Shown in pieces: positions 25,779-35,064 of a DNA stretch of 39,403 bases. The translations under genes were made by a program, and so were the position numbers. Position 1 is the first letter of the stretch. Every line of letters starts with the position of its first letter. This stretch comes from Acidobacteriota bacterium. Its GTDB lineage: Bacteria; Acidobacteriota; Terriglobia; Terriglobales; Acidobacteriaceae. The notes below the pieces were generated by a model. That model made no database searches and was not told the origin of the DNA. It saw nothing but the letters and a program-made list of their open reading frames with translations. The stretch covers positions 1 through 39,403 of the forward strand of contig JAJZVZ010000024.1 in assembly GCA_021846945.1 (NCBI GenBank). The letters are read 5' to 3'.

Positions 25779-26416
25779 GGACGGCCACCTTTGTTCAAGT
25801 GGCCACTCCGTGATGGCGCTCCGCGACCGGATTTCCTCGCCACGCTCCCTGTCCGTCTCTTGCGGCTTTCCGCCTTCTCCGCGGAGGTTGCATTCCCCCG
25901 CTCAATGAGGCCTTGCGACAGACCGAGCCGCGCACGCAAACGACGCTCGCGGCGCGCCATTTGCCCTTCGTCGGTTTCATGATCGTAACCGGCCAGATGG
26001 AGCAGGCCATGAAGAATGAGTACCTTAATTTCCGTGGAGAGCGGGTGTCCCTGCTCAACCGCCTGGCGCCGGGCGGTGGCCACACTGATCGCCAGGTCGC
26101 CGGCAATTTGCTCCGGGCCTTCCGGCAATGCGCCGGCGGGAAACGAGAGCACGTCGGTCGGCTTGTCGATGCGGCGGTACTGGCGATTGAGCCGGCGGAT
26201 CTCAGCATCAGTGGTAAGCAGTACGCTCACCTGGCCTCGCAGACGGACCGCCGCCTGCGCCTCAGTTAAGAAGCGGGATAAGGTGCGTGCGGCAGGGAGA
26301 CGAAGATGGCGCGGCGTTGCAGCCGGGGCTGGCACAGAACCGCCCACGGCGCTTCGCTTCGCCGAAGCCCTACTTCGCGCGGGGTCTGAGTCCAGGCCTG
26401 AGTCGAGGAGAATCAT
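25775..26416 (-). CDS. ybeY: Endoribonuclease YbeY (16S rRNA maturation)
   Basis: YbeY is a single-strand metal-dependent endoribonuclease needed for 16S 3' maturation and ribosome quality control. The zinc motif [11 protein letters not shown] (His 136, 140, 146) and the preceding KPTDVLSFP motif are intact. At 213 residues it is longer than the usual 150-170. It has a low-complexity N-terminal stretch (residues about 8-35) and a basic, probably disordered C-terminal tail of about 45 residues rich in Arg, Lys, Ser and Gly, which may contact rRNA (inference). It is the second gene of the phoH-ybeY-corC-era block. The ATG starts MILLDSG, like other acidobacterial members. Confidence 0.95.
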   Translation of the reverse strand: MILLDSGLDSDPARSRASAKRSAVGGSVPAPAATPRHLRLPAARTLSRFLTEAQAAVRLRGQVSVLLTTDAEIRRLNRQYRRIDKPTDVLSFPAGALPEGPEQIAGDLAISVATARRQAVEQGHPLSTEIKVLILHGLLHLAGYDHETDEGQMARRERRLRARLGLSQGLIERGNATSAEKAESRKRRTGSVARKSGRGAPSRSGHLNKGGRP

Positions 26417-26481
26417 CGCACACGGGGTTCTCCGCCGGGGCAGAACCCTGTTTCAACTTCAATTTTACGCGAACCGCAAAA

Positions 26482-27540
<1,059 letters not shown>

Positions 27541-27827
27541 CTACCTCCTGAAGGTAAGTTTCAGTTAAAGTTACCCGGCGCACGCACGCAGCGTGCCGGA
27601 AGACATGGGAGAAAGCGCTTGATTTTAAAGGAAGATGAAGCGCAACAGGCACGTTCCAGCTGAAGCTTTGAACTGGCTTGCTGAACCGCGGATTGGTGAT
27701 GGCAACCAAATCGGGTATCTGCGGAGAGAGTAGCGCCAAAGGAACGGCGGCGTCAATCCGCGCCCTATAAAATATTTGATGCGCTCGGTGCCTCGGCGGA
27801 TACCCCCGGGGTGGCGTCGCGGGAGCG

Positions 27828-29237
27828 TCAGGTCTCGTCCGGGGGGATATCGAAGCTGACCAGTTCAGAGCGGAAGCCGCGCGTGCGCACCGCGCCGTAG
27901 GTGACGCCAGCAGCCAGCCAGATGGTTCCCACCACGAAGGCGGGACGGCTGAGGTTGATCCAGAGGAAGCCGCAGATCACGAAGCCAAGTACCGGCGCGG
28001 CCAGATTGAAAGGATTCCTGGTTCGCTCCCGGCGCCATGAGTACATGAACGACGCGGCATTCACGCCCATAAACGCCATCAATGCGCCGAAGTTGAGGGC
28101 CTGCGCGCCAATCTCGTAAGCCCCGCCTCCCAACCTGGACGAAAAGAACTCAAGGATTCCGGCCCCGGCCAGCGCCAACGCTCCCACCAGCACAATGTTG
28201 TTGCGGGGAATGTGGCGCCGAGGTTCAATGGCCGCAAAGAAGGACTTGGGCAGGGCGTTGCCGCGCCCCATGCCATAGAGCAGGCGGCCAGCGGCGAGCT
28301 GCGCCCCCATGCCGGAGCCGAGGTTTGCCACCATCAGCGCGATGTTGATGGTCTCAAAGAGAAACACGCCGCCGACCCGGCGCGATACCAGCGCAAAGGC
28401 CGTCTCCACCTGGCCTTCCGGAAAGGGCTTGGATCCCCAAATGAGCTGCGCCGCGTAGACTTCGAGCGCGGAGAGAAGCCCGGCAAGAACGCAGAGCAGG
28501 ACCGTCGCCAGCAGGATGTTGCGGCGGGGATTCTCAGCTTCTTCAGAGAGCGTGGAGACGGCGTCAAAACCGATGTAAGTGAGTACGGCTACCGAGGTTC
28601 CGGCAAAGATGCTGGACGAATGAAACGTGGCCGGATCATAAAACGGATGAGTAAAGAAACCGGGATCGTGGTGGACGCCCCAGACGGCACGGGCTACGCT
28701 GGCGAGAAAGAGGACGACGACCAGGGCCATGCCGGCGCAGAGCACCTCATTCAGCCGCGCTGAAGTTTTGATGCCGCGCAGGTTGGCCCAGGTAAAGAAG
28801 CCGGCAAAGATGAGGATCCAGACGTAGAAGCTGAGGCCGGGAACCATCACCATCGCGGTCTTGGCGCAAAAGGCCGCGCAGATGAGGGGGTTGAGCAGGT
28901 AATCCATCACCATGCTCCAGCCAACCACGTAGCCGAGAGCGGGGTGAATCTCCTGACCTACGTAGGTATAAGCCGAACCGGCGCTGGGATAGACGCGCGC
29001 CATGCGGCCATAGCCGATGGCCGTGAAGAGCATCGCCACCATGGCGAGAAGGATGGTGGTGACCACATGGCCGTGCGCCTTGTTGCTGATGACGCCGTAG
29101 ATGCCCATAGGCGCCGTCGGCTGCACGATCACCATGCCGATGATAATCAGGTTCCACAGGCCCAGGGCACGCCTGAGGCGGACCGCTTCTCCGGCCGATG
29201 AAGCGGATGCGGCGCTCGCTTGTCCTGGTGGCGTCAT
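27828..29237 (-). CDS. APC superfamily amino acid permease
   Basis: A 469-residue integral membrane protein with about 12 hydrophobic helices. The first helix contains IIIGMVIVQPTAPMGIYG, followed by ARVYPSAGSAYTYVGQEIHP, the APC glycine/aromatic signature region. Helix 6 contains FDAVSTLSEEAENPRR, the conserved E-A-x-N-P-R motif of amino acid transporters. A proton-coupled uptake or exchange of amino acids or amines is expected; the substrate is unknown. It starts at ATG 29237 without a strong ribosome site. It is divergent from the DinB-like gene, with 126 bp between starts, so their promoters probably overlap. Confidence 0.9.
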   Translation of the reverse strand: MTPPGQASAASASSAGEAVRLRRALGLWNLIIIGMVIVQPTAPMGIYGVISNKAHGHVVTTILLAMVAMLFTAIGYGRMARVYPSAGSAYTYVGQEIHPALGYVVGWSMVMDYLLNPLICAAFCAKTAMVMVPGLSFYVWILIFAGFFTWANLRGIKTSARLNEVLCAGMALVVVLFLASVARAVWGVHHDPGFFTHPFYDPATFHSSSIFAGTSVAVLTYIGFDAVSTLSEEAENPRRNILLATVLLCVLAGLLSALEVYAAQLIWGSKPFPEGQVETAFALVSRRVGGVFLFETINIALMVANLGSGMGAQLAAGRLLYGMGRGNALPKSFFAAIEPRRHIPRNNIVLVGALALAGAGILEFFSSRLGGGAYEIGAQALNFGALMAFMGVNAASFMYSWRRERTRNPFNLAAPVLGFVICGFLWINLSRPAFVVGTIWLAAGVTYGAVRTRGFRSELVSFDIPPDET

Positions 29238-29363
29238 GGCGGGCTCGTGGGAAGATTATCATCCGGCGCCGAATATTTTCCGATGGCGCGGGTGTTGTGC
29301 CGATTTGCTTTCAGGCATACGCTTGGGTCGCCGGCGGGTTCATCCGGCGAAAGGGGAAGGCTC

Positions 29364-29888
29364 ATGAACTGGACGCTGCTACTCACCAACCAAATCGAGA
29401 GCGCCTATTCAACCACGGCGAAGTTGCTGGAGAAGGTCGAGCCGGACAGCTTCGGCTGGAAGCCCGGCAGCGGAACGAACTGGATGACCATGGGCCAACT
29501 GCTGCGGCACATTACGGACGCATGCGGCACCGGCTGCAAGGCTTTCGTGACCGGTGAATGGGGGCTTCCAGCGGGCAAAACCTGGAAGGATCTGCCCCCG
29601 GAGGAAGTCATGCCGCCTGCGGAAAAAATGCCCACGACCGAGAGCATGAAACAGGTGAGGGATCTGCTGGCGCAAGACAAGGCGCTCGCCCTGCAAATGG
29701 TCGAGCAGGCCGGCGAAGAAGCCCTGGCCGAGGAGAAGGTCGCAGCCCCGTGGGCACCGGAAGCGCCCGCTGTCCTCGGCCTCCAGATGCTGAGAATGGT
29801 CCTGCACCTTGAACGGCACAAGAGCCAGCTTTTCTACTATCTGAAGCTTCAAGGCAAGCCGGTCGACACGATTGACCTGTGGGGGTAG
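29364..29888 (+). CDS. DinB-like four-helix-bundle protein
   Basis: A 174-residue cytoplasmic protein. The N-terminal helix NQIESAYSTTAKLLEKV, the motif MGQLLRHITDACG (metal His near residue 52) and the C-terminal VLHLERHKSQLFYYLKL (His pair with three residues between) match the DinB/YfiT-type putative metal-dependent bundle. Members include thiol-dependent transferases such as bacillithiol transferases and many proteins of unknown role. The purine-rich AAGGGGAAGG lies just upstream of ATG 29364. It is convergent with the unknown gene at 29912-30574. Confidence 0.8.
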   Translation: MNWTLLLTNQIESAYSTTAKLLEKVEPDSFGWKPGSGTNWMTMGQLLRHITDACGTGCKAFVTGEWGLPAGKTWKDLPPEEVMPPAEKMPTTESMKQVRDLLAQDKALALQMVEQAGEEALAEEKVAAPWAPEAPAVLGLQMLRMVLHLERHKSQLFYYLKLQGKPVDTIDLWG

Positions 29889-29911
29889 GGCTTAAGGAAA
29901 GGGTTGAAGGA

Positions 29912-30574
29912 TCAATATCGAGCCGAGACTCCTGCGGATGGAAATCGCAGTCCGGTGCGCATTTCCAGCGCAAAGGGCGTTTCCTTATCCGTCCGCAACT
30001 CCCAGCCCAGACCGTGAAGAATACCCGCTTCGATGCCTGTAATCGTTACGCCTTCGTCGGAGAGAATTTCGGACTCCCAGGCCTGTCCGCCGCGTCCCCA
30101 GGCCAGGATCGAGCGATTGCCGACAAACAGCAGCACGCCCTCCGCGACTGCGGGGCGTACTTCCAGCACCGGGCGGTAGGCGATCATGGTGAAGCGCTCC
30201 GGCGCCGTGGTGTCGATGATGTAGGCGTAGCCGCCTGAGACCACGCAGGTTTCTTCCGGCCTGGGCGCGGACCAGATGCCGGTGGGCACAACTGGATCGC
30301 GAAAACCGAGGGCGCAGGTAGCGAGAAAGCGATCCCATGTCTCAGAAGCGAGACCTGGGGCACCCGGCGTCGGCGCAGTTTCCGAGGTCCCTCCACAACG
30401 TCGCACGGTATCTGGAGCACCCGGGCGGATCATCACCTCCAGTGCGCCGCGCTCGACCTCCTCGGCTTGCCGCGGATAGACAAAGTGACGGGCAGGCAGA
30501 ATTGCGGGCCGCGCCGCAAGCACCTCGGCCTGCCAGCGATGAGGAAAGCTGTAATCGATCGTTGGCGCGGTCAT
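29912..30574 (-). CDS. Conserved-looking hypothetical protein with in-frame repeat-derived insertion
   Basis: A 220-residue cytoplasmic protein I cannot assign. The clearest segments are LATCALGFRDPVVPTGIWS, GGYAYIIDTTAPERFTMI and LLFVGNRSILAWG, which look like a beta-rich fold. Residues about 52-81 (including VRRCGGTSETAPTPGAPGL) are low in predicted structure and match the translated antisense of the palindromic repeat at 30334-30367, so they look like an insertion. ATG 30574 overlaps the stop of the phosphatase gene as ATGA, so the two are translationally coupled and may work together. An earlier in-frame start at 30601 is not needed. Confidence 0.75.
   Translation of the reverse strand: MTAPTIDYSFPHRWQAEVLAARPAILPARHFVYPRQAEEVERGALEVMIRPGAPDTVRRCGGTSETAPTPGAPGLASETWDRFLATCALGFRDPVVPTGIWSAPRPEETCVVSGGYAYIIDTTAPERFTMIAYRPVLEVRPAVAEGVLLFVGNRSILAWGRGGQAWESEILSDEGVTITGIEAGILHGLGWELRTDKETPFALEMRTGLRFPSAGVSARY
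30334..30367 (+). repeat. Palindromic repeat inside the 29912-30574 coding sequence
   Basis: Arms CCCA-GTCTC (30334-30343) and GAGAC-TGGG (30350-30359) around the loop AGAAGC are followed by GGCACCCGG. It shares the 14-mer ACCTGGGGCACCCG and the CCCA.GTC left arm with the repeat inside era, but is inserted in the opposite orientation relative to its host gene. Confidence 0.65.
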
Positions 30575-31059
30575 GGCTCGGCCTCGTAGCGCAGAATCCA
30601 TCGCAGTTGTTCGTCGGTATTCGGAACGGGGCAGCCGCGGGCTGCTTCAATCGCGTTGAGCGCGGCTTGCGGCTTCCAGCCCAAATGGATGAGCGCGCAT
30701 GCCGCGGTTATGGTGGACCGGCCGATGCTGCCGCGGCAGTGTACGCCGATCTTTTCGCCGGCGCGCAGCCGCCCTGCCAGACCCGTCACAAAGTTGCGAA
30801 AGGCATCCGTATCGGCTGGAACGCTGACGTCGTGAATGGGAAACGAAAGGAACCGCAGGCCAGCCTGCGTGGAAAAATGCGCTTCTTCGGCCAAGCCAAG
30901 CCAGCGGGCCTCGTCCTCTTCGAGCAGCGAGACGACGGTTTCGACGCCTCCCTGCCGAAGCCGGAGCATGTCGCGCTGGAGTTGCTCCTGCCAGGCCGGG
31001 CACAACACAATAGCCAGCGGGGGAGGCGGATTCCCTCCAATCCAGAAAATACCGGTCAT
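30571..31059 (-). CDS. Dual-specificity/tyrosine protein phosphatase-like protein
   Basis: A 162-residue cysteine phosphatase. The P-loop VHCRGSIGRST gives Cys 108 and Arg 114 of the CX5R motif, and an upstream IHDVSVPAD holds the probable general acid Asp (77 or 83). The size fits a minimal dual-specificity phosphatase domain. Targets could be phosphotyrosine, phosphoserine or phosphorylated small molecules. ATG 31059 has AGGAG 9 bases upstream; ATG 31077 is also in frame. Its stop overlaps the next gene's start (ATGA), and thiL lies 187 bp upstream on the same strand. Confidence 0.88.
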   Translation of the reverse strand: MTGIFWIGGNPPPPLAIVLCPAWQEQLQRDMLRLRQGGVETVVSLLEEDEARWLGLAEEAHFSTQAGLRFLSFPIHDVSVPADTDAFRNFVTGLAGRLRAGEKIGVHCRGSIGRSTITAACALIHLGWKPQAALNAIEAARGCPVPNTDEQLRWILRYEAEP

Positions 31060-31245
31060 CAGCTCAGACTCCTGCAATACCCGACGCTCTCGGGCACGCT
31101 GCGAACACCCAGCCTCCGTTCCGCGGAGCCATTGATGAGCGCCGGAAGGTACTGGTCACAGTTCCGATGATAGATCGCGGTCGGACACCGCAGTGGCGAC
31201 CTTCTGGCGGTGAAGGATCCTCGTCGTACACGCCCAACTGCAAAA

Positions 31246-32286
31246 TCACCCGAAGTGCTCCCAACCTTGAGCTTCAAGAGCCTCCACGCCCTGCGCGGTG
31301 ACGAGGGAGATCCGCGGCTTGCCAGCGCGGGGCCGGACGATCCTGCCGATGCGGGTGATGGAAACGCCGGCGATGGCATGGGGGATGCGGGCCGACGGCG
31401 CAGCAGTAAACAGAAGCTCGTAATCTTCACCGCCGTGGAGGGCGTGGGCCAGCGTCGCGGCGGGGTGAATCGGCAGTGCCGCGGCATCGACCACCGCTGC
31501 GACGGAGGACTCCTCGCATAAATGACTCAGGTCGGTGGAGAGGCCATCGCTCAGATCCAGCGCGGCGGTAGCCATCCCTTTTTGCCGCAACCACGTTGCT
31601 TGGCGAATCCGGGGCTGCGGATAGAGATGCGCGGAAAGCAAAGGCTCGGCTTTCTTTGGGATACGCGGAAGTTGCCGGCCGGAGCCGGCAGCCGCTAGCT
31701 CTCCGAGGCGGGCCAGTCCCGCGGCTGCGCCACCAATGCTGCCGGTGACGTAAAGCAGGTCGCCCGGCCGCGCGCCGGAGCGGAGCAACGCTTCGCCGCG
31801 CGGCACCGCGCCAACCAGGACAATATCGGCAACGGCCACCGAAGACTCAGCCAAATCGCCACCCGCAAGCGGCGTCCCGTAGCTCTCGGCCAATGCCAGC
31901 AGGCCGTCGAAAAAGCGATGAATCCACGGGCTCCGCCCATTCGCTCTCTGGACCAGCTCTTTCGGCAATCCTACGGAAACAAACGCGGCTACGGGTCTGG
32001 CTCCCATTGCCGCCAGATCGCTCAAGCCACGCGCCAGGGTACGATGGCCGACGACCTCAGGCGGATGCCAGTCGAGGCGGAAGTGGCGGCCGGCGATGGA
32101 CAGGTCCGTGGTGACGGCCAGCTCCTCGTTCGCCCGCAGGCGGAGCAGGGCGCAGTCATCGCCAATGCCCAAGCGCAGCCCCTCGCTGGAGGTTCGGCTG
32201 GCCCGGGCGCGAATCTCACCGAGCAAGGCAATCTCGCCGCGCCGGCCGCTGCTTCTGCTCGTAGAGTTATTCCCTCTGGTTCGCAT
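31246..32286 (-). CDS. thiL: Thiamine-monophosphate kinase
   Basis: ThiL phosphorylates thiamine monophosphate to the active cofactor thiamine diphosphate. The 346-residue protein has the N-terminal LGIGDDCALL motif (Mg/ATP-binding Asp pair), VTTDLSIAGRHFRLDWHPPE with VGHRTLARGLSDLAAMGA, the central VAGGDLAES-type motif, and ALDLSDGLSTDL near the C-terminus, all typical of the AIR-synthase-like ThiL fold. ATG 32286 is chosen because the family N-terminus (GEIALLGEIRAR) follows soon after. AGGA directly abuts the ATG, and upstream in-frame codons encode a low-complexity stretch. No TPP riboswitch is recognisable upstream. Confidence 0.94.
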   Translation of the reverse strand: MRTRGNNSTSRSSGRRGEIALLGEIRARASRTSSEGLRLGIGDDCALLRLRANEELAVTTDLSIAGRHFRLDWHPPEVVGHRTLARGLSDLAAMGARPVAAFVSVGLPKELVQRANGRSPWIHRFFDGLLALAESYGTPLAGGDLAESSVAVADIVLVGAVPRGEALLRSGARPGDLLYVTGSIGGAAAGLARLGELAAAGSGRQLPRIPKKAEPLLSAHLYPQPRIRQATWLRQKGMATAALDLSDGLSTDLSHLCEESSVAAVVDAAALPIHPAATLAHALHGGEDYELLFTAAPSARIPHAIAGVSITRIGRIVRPRAGKPRISLVTAQGVEALEAQGWEHFG

Positions 32287-32700
32287 TCCTTGAGGATAGG
32301 GTAAACCGGTGCCGGGACGCCCGATGAGGCTACCGGGGTGGAAGCAGGAAAATATGGGCCGCCGTCCCATTTGAGCTTCCACGGTGAACCGCGGCGCAGA
32401 TCGCACCTTTATTTTTCATGCATCTATAGCGAAAGCAGGATCCGCGCAAACCATTATGTTTCAGCCACTTGACCGGTGATTGGGCAGCATTCTAAATTTG
32501 GCTCTGCATCGAATCGCGCGCCGGATTTCCGTTGACCCCTCCGGGATGGTTTGTTAACCTTGACGAAATGTTCAATGATCGACGCTCCTGAACGTTCCTG
32601 CGTTTTATCCATGGGCCCGGAAGGTTCTTTTTGCCTTGATCCCTGATAAGCTCGGCAGCGCGGACAGCCGTTCCGTGCGTTTCGGAGATGAGAATCAACA
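32287..32700. other. Divergent intergenic region between thiL and the M23 peptidase gene
   Basis: 414 bp with no convincing gene. A TTGACC at 32532-32537 followed by TGTTAACCT (extended -10-like, 32552-32560) could be a promoter reading towards the peptidase, but the match is modest. Nothing else structured is evident. Confidence 0.35.
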
Positions 32701-33678
32701 ATGATGTTGCGCAAGCGTTATTACATTCTTTTTGTGGCCAGGGATGAGGACGGGCGGGTCCGCAAGATTCCTCTCCCTCTACAATACGCTTACGGATTTG
32801 TAGCAGCAGCGCTGATAGGCGCGTTCACGATCGTCGGTCTGGCGGGTTCTTATACCCGGATGCTGCTCAAGACCGAAAGTTACAACCAGGTGCGCGAAGA
32901 GCGCGAGACGCTGCGCAAGGATTACAAGCAGATGGCGCAGATCGCGCACGACCGCGATGTGCAGGTGGCATCGCTGGGTGCATTGGCCAGCGAAGTCACG
33001 GCGCTTTACGGATTGAGGCGGAACAGCCTGTCCTCTGGAAGACCCGCGGCCGCGGCGGCTGCGGCGCCTACGCCGACTTCTCTGGCTGTGAGCAATAACG
33101 TCAACCAGCAGCAGGTCAAGCTCTCGCTCGATCAGCTCTCTGCCCTCCGCTCGGAAGCGCTTTCCGGCCAGGTTTCACGCGCGCTGGAGGGCGGCCTCTC
33201 ACCAACCTTCATGGGCGACTGGACGTCGCTGGCTGACGCGCCCACGCTATGGCCTGTGGAAGGACGCGTAGGGTCGAGCTTCGGTGAGCGCGAAGATCCA
33301 TTCAGCGGAGAAGGCGCCTTCCACGCCGGCATTGATATTGACGCGCCCTACGGTACGCCAGTGCGCGCAACCGCTGACGGCACAGTGATCCAGGTGGGCT
33401 GGGTCCACGGATACGGGCGTGAAATCACGCTCGATCACGGCCACGGTTTGCATACGGCTTATGGCCACCTTTCTTCTGTCGCGATCATTCCCGGCCAGCA
33501 TGTGAGTCTGGGCCAGGTCATCGGCTATGTGGGCGATTCAGGGCGCTCCACCGGCCCGCATTTGCACTATGAGGTGCGCGTCCACAATGTGCCCGTGAAC
33601 CCGCACAAGTATCTCCGCACCACATACCAGCAGATCGCGCATCTCGATCACGGGGCGGATACCGCCGCAGGCCAATAG
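32701..33678 (+). CDS. M23 family (LytM-type) metallopeptidase, membrane anchored
   Basis: A 325-residue envelope protein. A cytoplasmic basic N-terminus is followed by one TM helix (about residues 30-50), a coiled-coil stretch (about 55-105, KTESYNQVREERETLRKDYK) and an Ala/Pro linker. The C-terminal LytM domain carries FHAGIDIDAPYGTPV (zinc His about 211 and Asp about 215), HGLHTAYGHL and GPHLHYEVR (catalytic and zinc His). Such proteins cut peptidoglycan cross-links or, when a ligand is lost, activate amidases; here the ligands look complete. ATG 32701 is followed directly by a second ATG. Its transcript ends at the hairpin at 33699. Confidence 0.93.
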   Translation: MMLRKRYYILFVARDEDGRVRKIPLPLQYAYGFVAAALIGAFTIVGLAGSYTRMLLKTESYNQVREERETLRKDYKQMAQIAHDRDVQVASLGALASEVTALYGLRRNSLSSGRPAAAAAAAPTPTSLAVSNNVNQQQVKLSLDQLSALRSEALSGQVSRALEGGLSPTFMGDWTSLADAPTLWPVEGRVGSSFGEREDPFSGEGAFHAGIDIDAPYGTPVRATADGTVIQVGWVHGYGREITLDHGHGLHTAYGHLSSVAIIPGQHVSLGQVIGYVGDSGRSTGPHLHYEVRVHNVPVNPHKYLRTTYQQIAHLDHGADTAAGQ

Positions 33679-33698
33679 ACAATTTCTCAAGCACGTCA

Positions 33699-33750
33699 AA
33701 AAGCGGTTTCCGCCGAGGGAGCCGCTTTTGATTTTGAGGGCTGTTTTTTT
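33699..33750 (+). terminator. Rho-independent terminator of the M23 peptidase gene
   Basis: Perfect arms AAAAGCGG (33699-33706) and CCGCTTTT (33722-33729) lie 20 bases after the stop codon. A T-run (TTTTTTT, 33744-33750) follows slightly downstream. Confidence 0.75.
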
Positions 33751-33763
33751 GAGCGCGATCAGA

Positions 33764-33886
33764 CACTACAGCGTTTTCGATTCTGCTATTTACGGAATGC
33801 AGGATGCCAAGTGGCTTTTTCCTTAAGGAAGTGCCACCTTGCACGATGCCAGAGATGTCAACAAGTGAATCGAAAGCGCTCTAGTG
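33764..33886. mobile_element. Short element with about 20-bp terminal inverted repeats
   Basis: A 123-bp non-coding block. The left end CACTACAGCGTTTTCGATTC (33764-33783) and the reverse complement of the right end GAATCGAAAGCGCTCTAGTG (33867-33886) match at 18 of 20 positions. The interior holds an imperfect hairpin (AAGTGGC around 33809, GTGCCACCTT around 33831). The stop codon of the minus-strand gene 33881-34777 lies inside the right repeat. It is unrelated in sequence to the elements at 8936 and 19656. No target duplication was established. Confidence 0.6.
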
Positions 33887-34777
33887 ATCCGGTGGATTGA
33901 CGGTACAGCCATCGAGCATGAAGTTGAAGGCGCCGGCTCTGGAGATCTCCATGCTCAGGTGTCCGGGGATGAAAAAACCGCCTACGGTCTGGTACTCGAT
34001 CCTCACGTGCATCTCCTGCACCCCGCCCGGTGAGGCCCCGGTTGGCACGATGCGAGCTACGAAGCGATTCACCAGCAAGCCCTTCTCCGTGGATTGATAG
34101 GCAGGCATGAATTCGATCGAGGCGCCGTTCACCTTCACATTGAATTGTTGCAGAATCTCTCCGTTGTTAAAGATTTCGGTCACTTCCGTGCCGCTTTGGA
34201 CGCCATAAATTGTGTGTCCCGCCGCGCTGTGCGTGATCTGCAACCCTGCGGACCTGATTGGAACGATGGAACCGTTCACAAAAGGCGTCCAGAACTGCAT
34301 AAATCCTTCGAGCGTACTTTCAGTCGCCGCGCGCATTTGCCCAAGCATGCGCACGGAATCCGGATCGAGGGGCCTATCCTGACTCTGCGCTGGCGTCCAA
34401 TCCAACGTGGAACCGCCCTTCATGCGGCCATGGAGCGTGATCTTTACGGTGTTGAGCAGGGATACCCGCGGGTCGGCGGCGGCAGCGGAGTCCTTTTGCG
34501 CGCTGGCGAAGAGCGAGTTCCAGTCAGGATGGACAACGCATTCAAATGCATTCAGCCCCGACTTCGCGCTCGAGTAGTAAAGGCTGGCGACCCCGGCCAG
34601 CCACTGGTCATCGAGGGCGCTTGTGGGTGCGGGTTGTGCTGACGGCGCAGCCTGCGACGGCGCAGCAGCGGTGCTGGAACCGGCAGGCGGGTTCGGTTGC
34701 TGGCCAACGGCCGTCAGGCAAAAAGCAACAAGGACCGCTCCGGCATGTGCCGGAAACCGGAATGGGAGAATATGCAT
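33881..34777 (-). CDS. Exported hypothetical protein
   Basis: The 298-residue product is not recognised. It starts with a Sec signal peptide (MHILPFRFPAHAGAVLVAFC), then a Pro/Ala/Ser-rich linker to about residue 52. The globular beta-rich remainder includes GVASLYYSSAKSGLNAFECVVHPDW, HTIYGVQSGTEVTEIF and RIEYQTVGGFFIPGHLSMEI. Its position in a high-GC envelope context suggests a periplasmic or lipoprotein-like role, though no lipobox Cys is apparent. The TAG stop is inside the terminal repeat of the 33764-33886 element, so the original C-terminus may have been changed by that insertion. Confidence 0.75.
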   Translation of the reverse strand: MHILPFRFPAHAGAVLVAFCLTAVGQQPNPPAGSSTAAAPSQAAPSAQPAPTSALDDQWLAGVASLYYSSAKSGLNAFECVVHPDWNSLFASAQKDSAAAADPRVSLLNTVKITLHGRMKGGSTLDWTPAQSQDRPLDPDSVRMLGQMRAATESTLEGFMQFWTPFVNGSIVPIRSAGLQITHSAAGHTIYGVQSGTEVTEIFNNGEILQQFNVKVNGASIEFMPAYQSTEKGLLVNRFVARIVPTGASPGGVQEMHVRIEYQTVGGFFIPGHLSMEISRAGAFNFMLDGCTVNPPDH

Positions 34778-35009
34778 GGAACGCGCCTGCCTTCACGGGT
34801 GTTTGCGCGTATTTTCTCGCTTTGAGGCCAGGGCGCGCAAGCCGAAGCTAAAGAGCCGCTGAAGATTGCGGTGAACGGATCGGCGGATGGATTCAATATT
34901 TGGTTTTGAATTGGATATAAACAACAATCCGGGCGCATGACAAAACCTTGCCAGCAACCCGGAAAAACAAACTTCAGTTGGTTGACTACGGGGCCCGTTA
35001 CCAACCCAC

Positions 35010-35028
35010 GGCCTGCCCCGAGCAGGCC
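35010..35028 (-). terminator. Possible hairpin downstream of the 35065-36087 gene
   Basis: Perfect arms GGCCTGC and GCAGGCC enclose a five-base loop, 37 bases past the stop codon of the minus-strand gene. No T-run follows, so a terminator role is tentative. Confidence 0.3.
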
Positions 35029-35064
35029 GGGCAAGTAATGGCAGCAAGGGGAGCGCGCTATGTT

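Noticed and set aside
24783-25982. A 399-codon plus-strand frame
   Set aside because: It is a shadow of the corC-like and ybeY genes.
32287-32700. TPP riboswitch upstream of thiL
   Set aside because: The conserved THI-element motifs (CUGAGA and the ACCUGAUCUGGAUAAU-like segment) were not found.
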